In this document: piece by piece, positions 41,707-50,430 of the stretch
Position numbering within the stretch: the stretch's first letter is position 1
How the letters are laid out: each line of letters begins with the position of its first letter
Source of the DNA: Phocaeicola intestinalis
GTDB taxonomy: Bacteria > Bacteroidota > Bacteroidia > Bacteroidales > Bacteroidaceae
Assembly (NCBI RefSeq): GCF_014837065.1
Contig: NZ_JACSPP010000009.1
Coordinates: 1-64,000 of the forward strand
Length of the DNA: 64,000 nucleotides
Direction of reading: 5' to 3'
Program-made: the position numbers and the translations under genes
Notes under the pieces: model-generated
Seen by the model: the letters and a program-made list of their open reading frames with translations, nothing else
What the model was told of the DNA's origin: nothing
Database searches by the model: none

Positions 41707-43356
41707 TTACTCGGTAAACCAACGCGGGTCGCCGATGCCGTTCAAATCATCCAGCAAGAGCGTGAAGTCGCCGTTTTCCGGATCGGTAAACACTTCTGCA
41801 GAAGTCGCTTCAGGCGAAGTCACATCTACATCGAAGTCATTGCTGCTGAACACGCCATCGGTAGTCTTGAAAGAGTTGACAACCGTAACCGTGCCATCGG
41901 TACGGATGCCTCGTCCCGGAGTCAGACCGAAGAGAGTATTTTCTACGTTGACATTCGTGCTGTTTCCATTCGCATCTACCAGGTAACGGCTGGCATTGTT
42001 CGGTGCATTATAGAAGGTCACTCCGTTGAAATTCACTTCTGACAAGGCACATTTGCCTGCCTGGATAAAGTTATGCCCTACATTACTGAACGTAGAATTT
42101 GTTACGTTGATAGCACCAATGGTATACGCTGCATTGTCCACACGGAATACGGCATAGCCACCTGAACCGATGTTGGTAACCACACAATTGTCAATCGTGA
42201 TAGCGTTGAAAGTCACAGCATCCGAAGCCTGCAGACGTACGATGCTTCTGTTCATGTTATCTATCATACAGTTAGTCAGCGTAAAGTCGCCGATAGCGGC
42301 ACCGTTGCTTTCGTTTACCAGATACTGGCAGCCGTCGTCTACAATCGTCACTCCTTCGAAACGGATATATCCGTGCGTACCTCCGATTTCAAGCGACTTC
42401 TGGAAACTCAGCACAGGACGTTCGCCCGGTAATGCAAAGAACGTAACAGACATGCCTTCAGGTATTGCCAGCCCAGTCGCTTCGCCTGTCTCCTCATCTA
42501 CTCCATGTACCTCCATCGCAGCACCGCCCGGAATACCCAGCGTCAGGCTGTAGCTTGATGCGCCTCCGGCAGCGGCTTGCGCCTGTGCGGCGAGGTCGTC
42601 AATCAGCACTTGGTCAATCAGCGTAACGCCTTCTTCCAGCGAAATCTTCAAGTCAGCGTCAGGCATCGGCGGTGTGGTGATAGCACCGATTTCGCCACGC
42701 TTCGTTGTTCCATTATAGATAACAAACCAGTATTCGGTCTGCGATTCCAGCCCACTGATGGTGCATGCACTTGCCGCGCGGTCGTCTGCTGTTATCTGAT
42801 AGGTTTGAAGAGCCGGTTCACCGGCATCGAAAGCCTCCTCAGAAGCGTACACGTCAATATGTGTAACCTCGGCATCAGCCAGCCAAGTCAGGCGCACCGT
42901 GCTTTCAGTCAAGTCTGCCGATGCCACAGAATTGAAAATCTGTTCACCATCGGTTTCAAACGAACGGCGGTCCCCATCTTCGAAATAACTCCACAATGAA
43001 GGAGGCGTACCATTATTCGAGAAAGCTTTCATACGGAGAAAATAAGTAGTTTCACCGGTCAGCCCTTCCAGGATGTAAGGCGATTCGCGTACCGTATCAA
43101 TCCGGGAACCTTGATGATAGTCTTCTTGATAAAGACTGTCTGTACTCAGTTCCAGGATGTAATAATCCACGCTTGAAAGACGGTCGAAAGTTACTTCGGC
43201 TGTAGTTGCCATAGCCGAAACCTGTATGTCCTGTGCCCCGAACAGACGGTTATAGCTGCTGTCGGTGCCCCAGTCATTGTCATCCACGCAGGCGGTCATT
43301 CCTGCAGAAAGAAGACCTGCCATGAATAGATATTTATAGTTGGTTTTCATATTCAT
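41707..43356 (-). CDS. DUF5123 surface lipoprotein of the SusCD operon
   Basis: A 549-residue lipoprotein (lipobox LLSAGMTAC). N-terminal fibronectin type III-like domains (about 45-230, with TTAEVTFDRLSSVDYYILEL and SAVRLTWLAD-type strands) precede a beta-helix domain matching DUF4957/DUF5123 (EGVTIVDDGCQYLVNESNGA, FTLTNCMIDNMNRSIVRLQA, TNSTFSNVGHNFIQAGK). Such proteins sit in the SusE/F position of pectin-related loci and are thought to bind glycan at the cell surface; enzyme activity is not shown. It is 19 bases after the susD gene. Confidence 0.85.
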   Translation of the reverse strand: MNMKTNYKYLFMAGLLSAGMTACVDDNDWGTDSSYNRLFGAQDIQVSAMATTAEVTFDRLSSVDYYILELSTDSLYQEDYHQGSRIDTVRESPYILEGLTGETTYFLRMKAFSNNGTPPSLWSYFEDGDRRSFETDGEQIFNSVASADLTESTVRLTWLADAEVTHIDVYASEEAFDAGEPALQTYQITADDRAASACTISGLESQTEYWFVIYNGTTKRGEIGAITTPPMPDADLKISLEEGVTLIDQVLIDDLAAQAQAAAGGASSYSLTLGIPGGAAMEVHGVDEETGEATGLAIPEGMSVTFFALPGERPVLSFQKSLEIGGTHGYIRFEGVTIVDDGCQYLVNESNGAAIGDFTLTNCMIDNMNRSIVRLQASDAVTFNAITIDNCVVTNIGSGGYAVFRVDNAAYTIGAINVTNSTFSNVGHNFIQAGKCALSEVNFNGVTFYNAPNNASRYLVDANGNSTNVNVENTLFGLTPGRGIRTDGTVTVVNSFKTTDGVFSSNDFDVDVTSPEATSAEVFTDPENGDFTLLLDDLNGIGDPRWFTE

Positions 43357-43375
43357 ATCATTTTAAAATTGGAGA

Positions 43376-45332
43376 TTAATTAAATCCGTAAGAGTTCTTC
43401 AAGTGCCCGTTAGAATCGTTGATAGTCGTGGTATGAATAGGCCACACGTGACGGTTAACCACCGGTCCGGCAGCACCTTGGAAACCAGCATATTTATCGT
43501 AGCTGATAAGGCCGCTGCTGATGTAATTGAGCGCATCGTACGTGCTGTTGTCATCAGGAATCACCCCGTCTTTCTTCACATTGCCCCAGAAGCTGACGCT
43601 CTTATAATCGTTGGTACTTTCCGGTTCTTCGTACCAGCATACACTGGAATAGTCTACCAGATACCAAGGGTCGGCACCTGCACTTTCCTTATAATACAGG
43701 TCTGCCACATACTCATCATTTTCAATGGCGTGTTTGTAAGAATCAAGCATTTCCACGGTCTTGTCTATCAGCAATCCCCAGCGGATAAGGTCGTACTTAC
43801 GTACAGCTTCACCTGCCAACTCCCAAGCACGTTCATCCACGATAGCGTCGAAGAACGACTCCTTACTTCCGGCTGCCTGGGCTACATATTGTGAAACCTT
43901 TTCGGCATTTCCGTTAAAGGCACGGCTGCGCACTTCTGCCAGAGCTTCCATAGCCGACTTACCACATGTCCCGCTACCGTTAGGCCCGTAAAGTTCGTTT
44001 ACCACTTCGGCATACATCAGCAATACGTCAGAATAACGCATCACTACCCAGTTGATGCCATAACCGGTCTTTGTACTTACAGCAGCATTTTGGGCACGCC
44101 ACTCTTCCGTCATCTTACGTACATCCCATTTTGCCACATAAATGCCGAAAGGAGCATTCGTAAAGGTCTGCGTAGCAGTCACATCACGCAATTCGTACGG
44201 TGCACAAGTTATGTCACGGCGCACATCTTCCGGATCGAACGACATAAAGAAAGGAGCAGTCAGCTTCACTTTTCCTGATGAATTGCTGAAGCCAAACGGG
44301 CTACCCGCCGTATTGATACGCACACCTGCCGTATACCCCATCTCACCTGAATAATTCAGCGTGTGCCACTTCGAAGATGTTCTCGTAATACGTCTGGTCC
44401 AGTGTCAACTGGTTGATACGATACCATTCATCTTCATAACTGGGATTCAACTGGTGTCTGCCACTGGTGATGATGGCATCCAAGCAATTCAAGGCAAGTT
44501 CATACAGTTCGCGGCGTTTCTCATCACCCGGGCGCATTGTCGGATAAGTAGGGTCACTGTATCCCAACTGGCCTTCACGCTTCTCGCTCAGGTTTACATA
44601 ACCTTCTTTGGGTGTCTCACGGATGGCATAACCGGCTTCAGCCAATGCGATGCGGGCAGCCAGTCCGTATGCGAAACCTTTGGTACAATGCTCAGAAGTA
44701 TAACCTGCCTCTCCTACCCACGGCAACAGTTCGGCAGCTTCCTGCAAATCCACCAGCAGAGAGTCCATGATGACATCACGGTCTGTCTTTTCCAAATAAA
44801 GATTGGAACCGTCACTTTTGGTGGATTCCATCTTCATGGGCACATCGCCGTAATGCTTGATTAAGTCGAAATACACCATGGCACGCAAGGTAAGTGCTTC
44901 ACCCAAATAGTAGCGCATGTTTTCATTTTCACGGATTTCGGAACCGCGTATGCCCTCGATAACCAAATTGGCATTCTCGATAATCTCGAACATTTCGCTC
45001 CAGTTATTTGCCAAGCGGTTCCAATTGGGAGCATTGTAGCTGCAAAGACCGCGTTCGGAATCTGCCGTAGTAGTTTCTTGCGTCAAGGCATCTACCAGTT
45101 CAATGTCGCTGTTGGTAGAAAAGTTCAACGGAATACGGCATCCGTAAGTGTGGTCTAACACAAGTCCGGCATATACTTTGTTCAAAGCTTGTTGGGTATA
45201 TCCTTCCGTATTGTATACCGTTTCGGGAAACATTTCAGAAGGAGACGTCTGGTCCAAGAAGTCGGAGCAAGATGTCAATGTTGTGGCAAAGGCCAAGCCT
45301 GCCAGTGCCCATGTCTTATATATATTTTTCAT
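43376..45332 (-). pseudogene. SusD/RagB-family lipoprotein, frameshifted
   Basis: Two adjoining minus-strand frames together make a full SusD protein of about 650 residues. The first (44343-45332) runs from the lipoprotein signal (LTSCSDFLDQTSPSEMF) through the TPR-like helices to IFEVAHAELFR and stop. The second (43376 to about 44360) continues with LNYSGEMGYTAGVRINTAGS to the usual SusD C-terminus. Reading shifts by one base at about 44357-44363: dropping one base near C44360, or adding two, restores EVAH-LNYSGEMGY. The protein would bind glycan over the SusC barrel. A real mutation or a sequencing error is possible; the rest is uneroded, so any loss is recent. Confidence 0.88.
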
Positions 45333-45355
45333 ATTTCAATCCTTTTTTCAGGTTT

Positions 45356-48300
45356 TTAGAATGTAACGTTGATACCTCCAACAATAGAGAAGCTCTTGGG
45401 ATAAGCCGCATAATCCACACCCGGAGTCATCGGAGTGCTGGTACAGCAATCCACTTCAGGGTCTACTCCCGAATAACCTGTAAAGCAGAACAAGTTATAT
45501 CCTGTAGCATAGATGCGTACATTTTGCATCAGCATCTTCTGGCTCCATGCTTTCGGCAAGGTATAACCGATAGAAACGGTCTGCAAGCGCAAGAAAGACG
45601 CATCTTCCACATCCCAGCTGGTAAGGGGACGTCCGGTTACGGTAGCCGGGTTATAAATAGACTTTCCGCTGTTCACGCCATTGATATAGTCATAATAAGC
45701 CTGTTCGCCATGAGCGGCAATGTAGTCATTGGCAAAATTACGGTTCATCATATTTTCGCCTGTAACAGGGTCTACGCGCGACCAACGGTTGGCCATTGTA
45801 AAGTTATTGTTCACATTATAGTGTTGGCGTGAGCCTTCATAATAACTTGAAGCGGCTTTTGTTCCGTTGATGATTTGACCTCCCAATTGATAATTAAAGA
45901 ATACCGTAAAGTCAAAGTTCTTCAGGAAACGGCCGTTCAGTCCGAAACCACCAATCACGGGCTGAATGGTATTGCCCAAACGGACTTTATCATTGGCATC
46001 GATAACACCGTCGTTATTCACGTCTTTCAGCTTCATCGAACCCGGTTCCAATGAACCTGTTACAGTACCTAATCCATGAGTTACAGGATTTCCTTCCGCG
46101 TCTGTACGGATTGCCCATCCCGTGCCGTTCCATTGCAAATCATCGGTTGTATACACACCATCGTAAATATAGCCGTATACTTCACCCAGCCGTCCGCCTT
46201 CTTCCAGATAGAATTCTTCCTGACTGATAACACCCGAACCAGACCAACGGCTGCTTTCCCAAGTAGCCCCGCCAGGATACTTGTCAATCTTGCCACGGTT
46301 GTATGCAATGTTGAAGCTGAAGTTCAATCCCCAGTCGTTTTTATCGGCAATCACAATGTCCGTCATAAACTCGATACCCCTGTTAGAAGTCTGCCCTACA
46401 TTCTGATACTGATAACTGTATCCGGAAGCCCCCGGAAGCGTCTGGCGCATCAGCAAGTCTTTTGTCGTATTCCAATAAGCATCGATGCTACCGGTTATGC
46501 GGCTATTGAAGAAACCGAAGTCAATACCGATGTTGCGGGTTATGGTAGTTTCCCATTTCAAGTCAGGATTAGAAAGCATGTCACCGCGTTGCAACATCGA
46601 AGCTGCCGATTCACCGAAGTAAATGGTGCGGTCGCTCGTGCTACCCAGCGAATAAGTCGTATACATGTATTTGGCATCAATGCGGTTGTTACCTGCTGTA
46701 CCGAACGAAAGGCGGAGTTTCAGGTTGGAAAGCCAATCGCTCGCTTTTTTCATGAATGATTCTTCGCTGATGCGCCATGCCAAAGCCACAGAGGGGAATA
46801 CACCCCAACGGTTGCCGTCGGTGAATTTGCTGGAACCATCGGCACGGACCGTAGCGGTCAGCAAATAACGGTCAAGCAATGAATAGTTGATACGTCCGAA
46901 GAAAGAAGAAGTATTATCCTTAATACCAATATAAGTTTCAGTGGGCAATGCCGTTCCGTTACCCATAGAGGCAAGCACCTGGTCTACCGTATTGTCGGTC
47001 GGGAAGCCTACCGAAGTCATATTGGTATCATCATACCATGAACTGGTCATTTCCTGACCAATCATTACGTTAAACTTATCTTGTTTTGCCAACAGGTTCT
47101 TATGGTCGTATGTCACCGTATTCGCCAAACGCCATTCCTTTTGGACACGCTTGGTCAGATATGCCTGAGGCTGGCCGGAATAACCGAACTTCGAATTGGC
47201 GGTAGCTTTGGCTTCCCACACCTGGTCTGTGTTATTATAACGCCATCCGTATCCGTATTCCGAACGGAATTTCAAGCCTTCTATCGGCTCCCATGTCAGG
47301 CTGGCATTGGCATTGTTCTGCAGACGGGTCTGCTTCTTATAAGTCGCGTTAATACGTTCCAACGGAGTAAAATCCGTATTACCGGTATCCTCGTCCACAA
47401 AGTCTTCCGAAAGACGGGTTATCGGACGATAGATGGTACTGCGCGCCACGATTGAGTATGCCTTACTGCTCTCCTGTGTATCAGCACCACCACTCAAACC
47501 GTCAATTTCCGTATACGAGAAACGGTCGTTCAAGTCAAGCGTCAACCACTTGTTCAACTTGGTCTGCAACTTTACGGTAATATTGTTACGTGCATAGCCC
47601 GACCCGATCATGACGCTCTTTTCGTCATTGCGTGAATAGCTGACCGCATATTTGGTTTCTTTCGTACCACCGTTTACACTCACGTTGTATTGTTGCTGGT
47701 TACCCGTACGTCCGAAAAGCTCTTCCTGATAGTTAGTCCCTTCTACCGATTTCCAGATGTCCAAATCCTGATACAAACCGTAATTCGTTCCGTCCTGGTT
47801 CAGTTCCTGCTGGTACATCACATACTCATACGGGCTTAACACACCTACTTCGCCTACCCGCTTGCGTATACCGAAAGATGCACCGAAATTGACTTGCGGC
47901 TTCCCTTCGTGTCCGGACTTCGTAGTAATGATAATAACACCATTGGCTCCTTTAGCACCGTAAATAGCGGTAGAAGAAGCGTCCTTTAACACATCGATGC
48001 TTTCGATATCTGCCGAAGCGATATCACTGATACTGCTTACCGGAAATCCGTCCACAATATATAAAGGAGAGTTATCCTGCGACAAAGAACCACCTCCACG
48101 CACACGGATTTTCACTTCAGCATCGGGAGATCCTTCCGTGGTTGTGATAGATACACCCGGCATCTTACCAGTCAATGCTTCCGACACATTGTTTACAGGT
48201 ACGGCTGCCAATTGTTCCGCGTCAACCGAAGCGATTGAACCGGTCAAGTCCCTCTTTGACATTGTTCCGTATCCGATTACCACCACTTCGTCCAGCAGCT

Positions 48301-48610
48301 GGGCATCGTCTGCCAATGTAATGTTAAATGTAGTTTGGTCATCCACCTTGATTTCCTGAGTAGCATACCCGATATACGACACCACCAGCGTACTTCCTGC
48401 TTTCACGTTCGGAATAGAAAACTTACCGTCGAAATCGGTAATCGCTCCCGCAGTAGTACCTTTCACTAATACGCTTACTCCAATCAGCGGCTCACCTGTG
48501 CCGTCTACAACCGTACCGGTCACCGTCTTTCCCTGAGCAAAGGTAACGAGACACAGCATAGCCAGCAATAGCGTAGCTCCTGCCCTACGAACTAAATTTG
48601 CTAAATCCAT
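45356..48610 (-). CDS. SusC/RagA-family TonB-dependent glycan transporter
   Basis: A 1084-residue outer-membrane importer. The order is signal peptide (about 1-25, TFA|QG), carboxypeptidase-regulatory domain (VTGTVVDGTGEPLIGVSVLV), the TonB-box-like DEVVVIGYGTMSKRDLTGSI, a plug with VRGGGSLSQDNSPLYIVDGF and DVLKDASSTAIYGAKGANGV, and a 22-strand barrel ending FSIVGGINVTF. It lacks an N-terminal STN domain, so signalling to an anti-sigma factor is unlikely. It heads the operon SusC-SusD-DUF5123, which with GH28 nearby suggests a pectic substrate. No HTCS, ECF sigma or SusR-like regulator lies in the window. Confidence 0.95.
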   Translation of the reverse strand: MDLANLVRRAGATLLLAMLCLVTFAQGKTVTGTVVDGTGEPLIGVSVLVKGTTAGAITDFDGKFSIPNVKAGSTLVVSYIGYATQEIKVDDQTTFNITLADDAQLLDEVVVIGYGTMSKRDLTGSIASVDAEQLAAVPVNNVSEALTGKMPGVSITTTEGSPDAEVKIRVRGGGSLSQDNSPLYIVDGFPVSSISDIASADIESIDVLKDASSTAIYGAKGANGVIIITTKSGHEGKPQVNFGASFGIRKRVGEVGVLSPYEYVMYQQELNQDGTNYGLYQDLDIWKSVEGTNYQEELFGRTGNQQQYNVSVNGGTKETKYAVSYSRNDEKSVMIGSGYARNNITVKLQTKLNKWLTLDLNDRFSYTEIDGLSGGADTQESSKAYSIVARSTIYRPITRLSEDFVDEDTGNTDFTPLERINATYKKQTRLQNNANASLTWEPIEGLKFRSEYGYGWRYNNTDQVWEAKATANSKFGYSGQPQAYLTKRVQKEWRLANTVTYDHKNLLAKQDKFNVMIGQEMTSSWYDDTNMTSVGFPTDNTVDQVLASMGNGTALPTETYIGIKDNTSSFFGRINYSLLDRYLLTATVRADGSSKFTDGNRWGVFPSVALAWRISEESFMKKASDWLSNLKLRLSFGTAGNNRIDAKYMYTTYSLGSTSDRTIYFGESAASMLQRGDMLSNPDLKWETTITRNIGIDFGFFNSRITGSIDAYWNTTKDLLMRQTLPGASGYSYQYQNVGQTSNRGIEFMTDIVIADKNDWGLNFSFNIAYNRGKIDKYPGGATWESSRWSGSGVISQEEFYLEEGGRLGEVYGYIYDGVYTTDDLQWNGTGWAIRTDAEGNPVTHGLGTVTGSLEPGSMKLKDVNNDGVIDANDKVRLGNTIQPVIGGFGLNGRFLKNFDFTVFFNYQLGGQIINGTKAASSYYEGSRQHYNVNNNFTMANRWSRVDPVTGENMMNRNFANDYIAAHGEQAYYDYINGVNSGKSIYNPATVTGRPLTSWDVEDASFLRLQTVSIGYTLPKAWSQKMLMQNVRIYATGYNLFCFTGYSGVDPEVDCCTSTPMTPGVDYAAYPKSFSIVGGINVTF

Positions 48611-49065
48611 AAACTAAATATTAAGTTGAGTATTAAAAATAAATCCAGTCCTTGCGTCTACTCTGAAAGGACACGAAGAGAAAATATCTTGGAAGAAAGT
48701 GCATTCTCCCCCTTTTATCTGTCCGCATGTGCCTTTCATAATAGTAGGCTTAACTTCGTTCCACATTTGGGTAACAAAATTATAGCAAATATTATGAAAG
48801 AAGGTGAAATAGTTGGTTATTTGTGTGGAAAAATTAATTTAAAAAGAGCAGAATCAGATAGATATTCCACACACTTGTACTCCTAGATACGATTGTGCCC
48901 TGCCAAGAATACATTTTTATTACCGCACGGTTCCCTCCGCACGAGAGGCCGTCCGAAACGCAACTAGTTTCATAAGCCTATGAAGCTAGTTGCAATGCCC
49001 AATGCAGCCATATCCATCAGCCACCGGATAAGCTTCATTTCGACTGGCATTTTGAGGACATTCAT
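48611..49065 (-). other. susC upstream region, no gene
   Basis: About 455 bases without a supported gene. A TAATTTTG on the minus strand (complement of 48775-48782) fits the -7 consensus and would give a leader of about 155 bases for susC, but no -33 TTG is at the right distance. At 48959-48993 a hairpin pairs GCAACTAGTTTCATA with TATGAAGCTAGTTGC (one mismatch). Long leaders upstream of susC are common in this group and may be sites of RNA-level control. Confidence 0.4.
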
Positions 49066-49068
49066 TCA

Positions 49069-49353
49069 GAAACTGTTTTGAATTTATCGCCCAAAGCACA
49101 CACGAAAATGAGAAGCTGTTTTGAATTTATCGTGCGATGATTTGGGATGAGTTTTTGAGGCATTTTCGCTTCTGTGATGAGGAAGATAGCGGGCTATCTG
49201 ACGAAGAACAGGAGCGGAAAGGACCAAAAAATCGCCCAAAGCACACACGGAAACGGATACATCAAGTCAAGAAAAACTTTTTGGAGAAATTCAAAACAGC
49301 TTCTGAATACATCAAGACGAAAAAAACTTTTGGTAGAAATTCAAAACAGTTTC
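49069..49353 (+). mobile_element. older, internally deleted MITE relative hosting a newer copy
   Basis: The ends GAAACTGTTTTGAATTT and AAATTCAAAACAGTTTC (one base different from the younger copies) are flanked by TCA at 49066-49068 and 49354-49356, again a TNA duplication. The left part jumps from GAATTTATC straight to GCCCAAAGCACACACG, so about 90 internal bases are missing. The remaining right part is split at AATGA/TGAATAC by the insertion at 49112-49303. The right end is 8 bases from the ispB stop. Confidence 0.82.
49112..49303 (+). mobile_element. 192-bp MITE, copy 2 (nested)
   Basis: Same 17-base terminal inverted repeats as the copies at 35949 and 62987, in the opposite orientation, with target duplication TGA at 49109-49111 and 49304-49306. 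It sits inside an older member of its own family. The frame MIWDEFLRHFRFCDEEDSGL...KKNFLEKFK is intact here and runs left to right. Confidence 0.88.
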
Positions 49354-49361
49354 TCAGTTTT

Positions 49362-50336
49362 TTATTTCGTCCGGTCCACCACATAATCTACATAAGCGGT
49401 GAGTGCCGCACGGAGCGACTCGTCCGTCTGGGCAGGAAGCAAGCCAAGTGCCTTGTCACGGTAATCGTGCATCACCTTGTCGGCATACTTGATGCCTCCC
49501 TCACGCTTCACGTAAGACACGAAAGAAGCAATTTCCTCCTGTGAGGCTTTCAGCGAACGGATGCGCAGGGCCAGTTCTCGCGTCGCTTCATCCGCCTGAT
49601 GATTGAGTACATACAAGGCAGGCAGGGTCAGTTTGCCTTCCAGCATATCATTGCCCGTAGGCTTTCCCAGCTCCTCGTTCTCGAAATAATCGAAAATATC
49701 ATCCTTTATCTGAAAAGCAATGCCGATCATCTCACCGAAAAGAGCAGCATTGCCTACCTCATCAGTCGAAGCTTTTGCCGACAGGGCACCGCTCTCGGCA
49801 CTTGCCGTAAAAAGGGCAGCCGTCTTCTTGCGAATCACGTCAAAATAAACCTCTTCGGAAAAATAAGTATTGCTGGTATTTGCCAATTGCACAATTTCAC
49901 CTTCAGATAAGTTCTGTCCCAAGCGGGCCACCAGGTCCACCAGTTCGATTTCTTTTGTATAAGCGGCATGACGGAGGCTCGTAGCAAGCATATAATCGCC
50001 CACCAATACCGAGACACGGTTATCATACAGCGCATTGACCGACGCTTGTCCGCGCCGCTTGTCGCTCTTGTCAACCACATCGTCGTGAACCAGACTTGCC
50101 GTATGAAGCAATTCCAACGACAAAGCCGAATGCAACGTGGCGGAATTGATTTCGCCATAAAGTTTCGCCATCAACAATACCAGCATGGGGCGCATCATCT
50201 TCCCGTTACGCTTCCGGATATAGCCCAGCACATCGCCCAGTATCGGAGCGGTACTGGTCAAAGCGGTATCGAAAAGCATCTTAAATTCGCTCAGTTCCCT
50301 TTCTATCGGTTTCCTGATTAGTCCTATCTTGTCCAT
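49362..50336 (-). CDS. ispB: polyprenyl diphosphate synthase
   Basis: A 324-residue trans-prenyltransferase building the long isoprenoid chain of menaquinone. The first aspartate-rich motif is given by HDDVVDKSDKRRG and the second by FQIKDDIFDYFENEELGKPT, with GKMMRPMLVLLMAKLYG upstream for diphosphate binding. I start at ATG 50336 (MDKIGLIRKPIERELSEF); an in-frame codon 7 residues earlier is possible. The product chain length cannot be read with certainty, so the symbol is by family. It is divergent from polA. Confidence 0.88.
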   Translation of the reverse strand: MDKIGLIRKPIERELSEFKMLFDTALTSTAPILGDVLGYIRKRNGKMMRPMLVLLMAKLYGEINSATLHSALSLELLHTASLVHDDVVDKSDKRRGQASVNALYDNRVSVLVGDYMLATSLRHAAYTKEIELVDLVARLGQNLSEGEIVQLANTSNTYFSEEVYFDVIRKKTAALFTASAESGALSAKASTDEVGNAALFGEMIGIAFQIKDDIFDYFENEELGKPTGNDMLEGKLTLPALYVLNHQADEATRELALRIRSLKASQEEIASFVSYVKREGGIKYADKVMHDYRDKALGLLPAQTDESLRAALTAYVDYVVDRTK

Positions 50337-50430
50337 TAGAGATTTATTTGGGCACAAAAGTAATAATAAAACATCGAAATACGGTGTTTTTTTGTACTTT
50401 TACGTTCAAAACATTAAATATTTTACACGA

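Noticed and set aside
49137..49544. Plus-strand frame of 135 codons through the MITE into ispB
   Set aside because: Only the first part (about 56 codons) lies in the MITE and is conserved between copies; the remainder is antisense to ispB.
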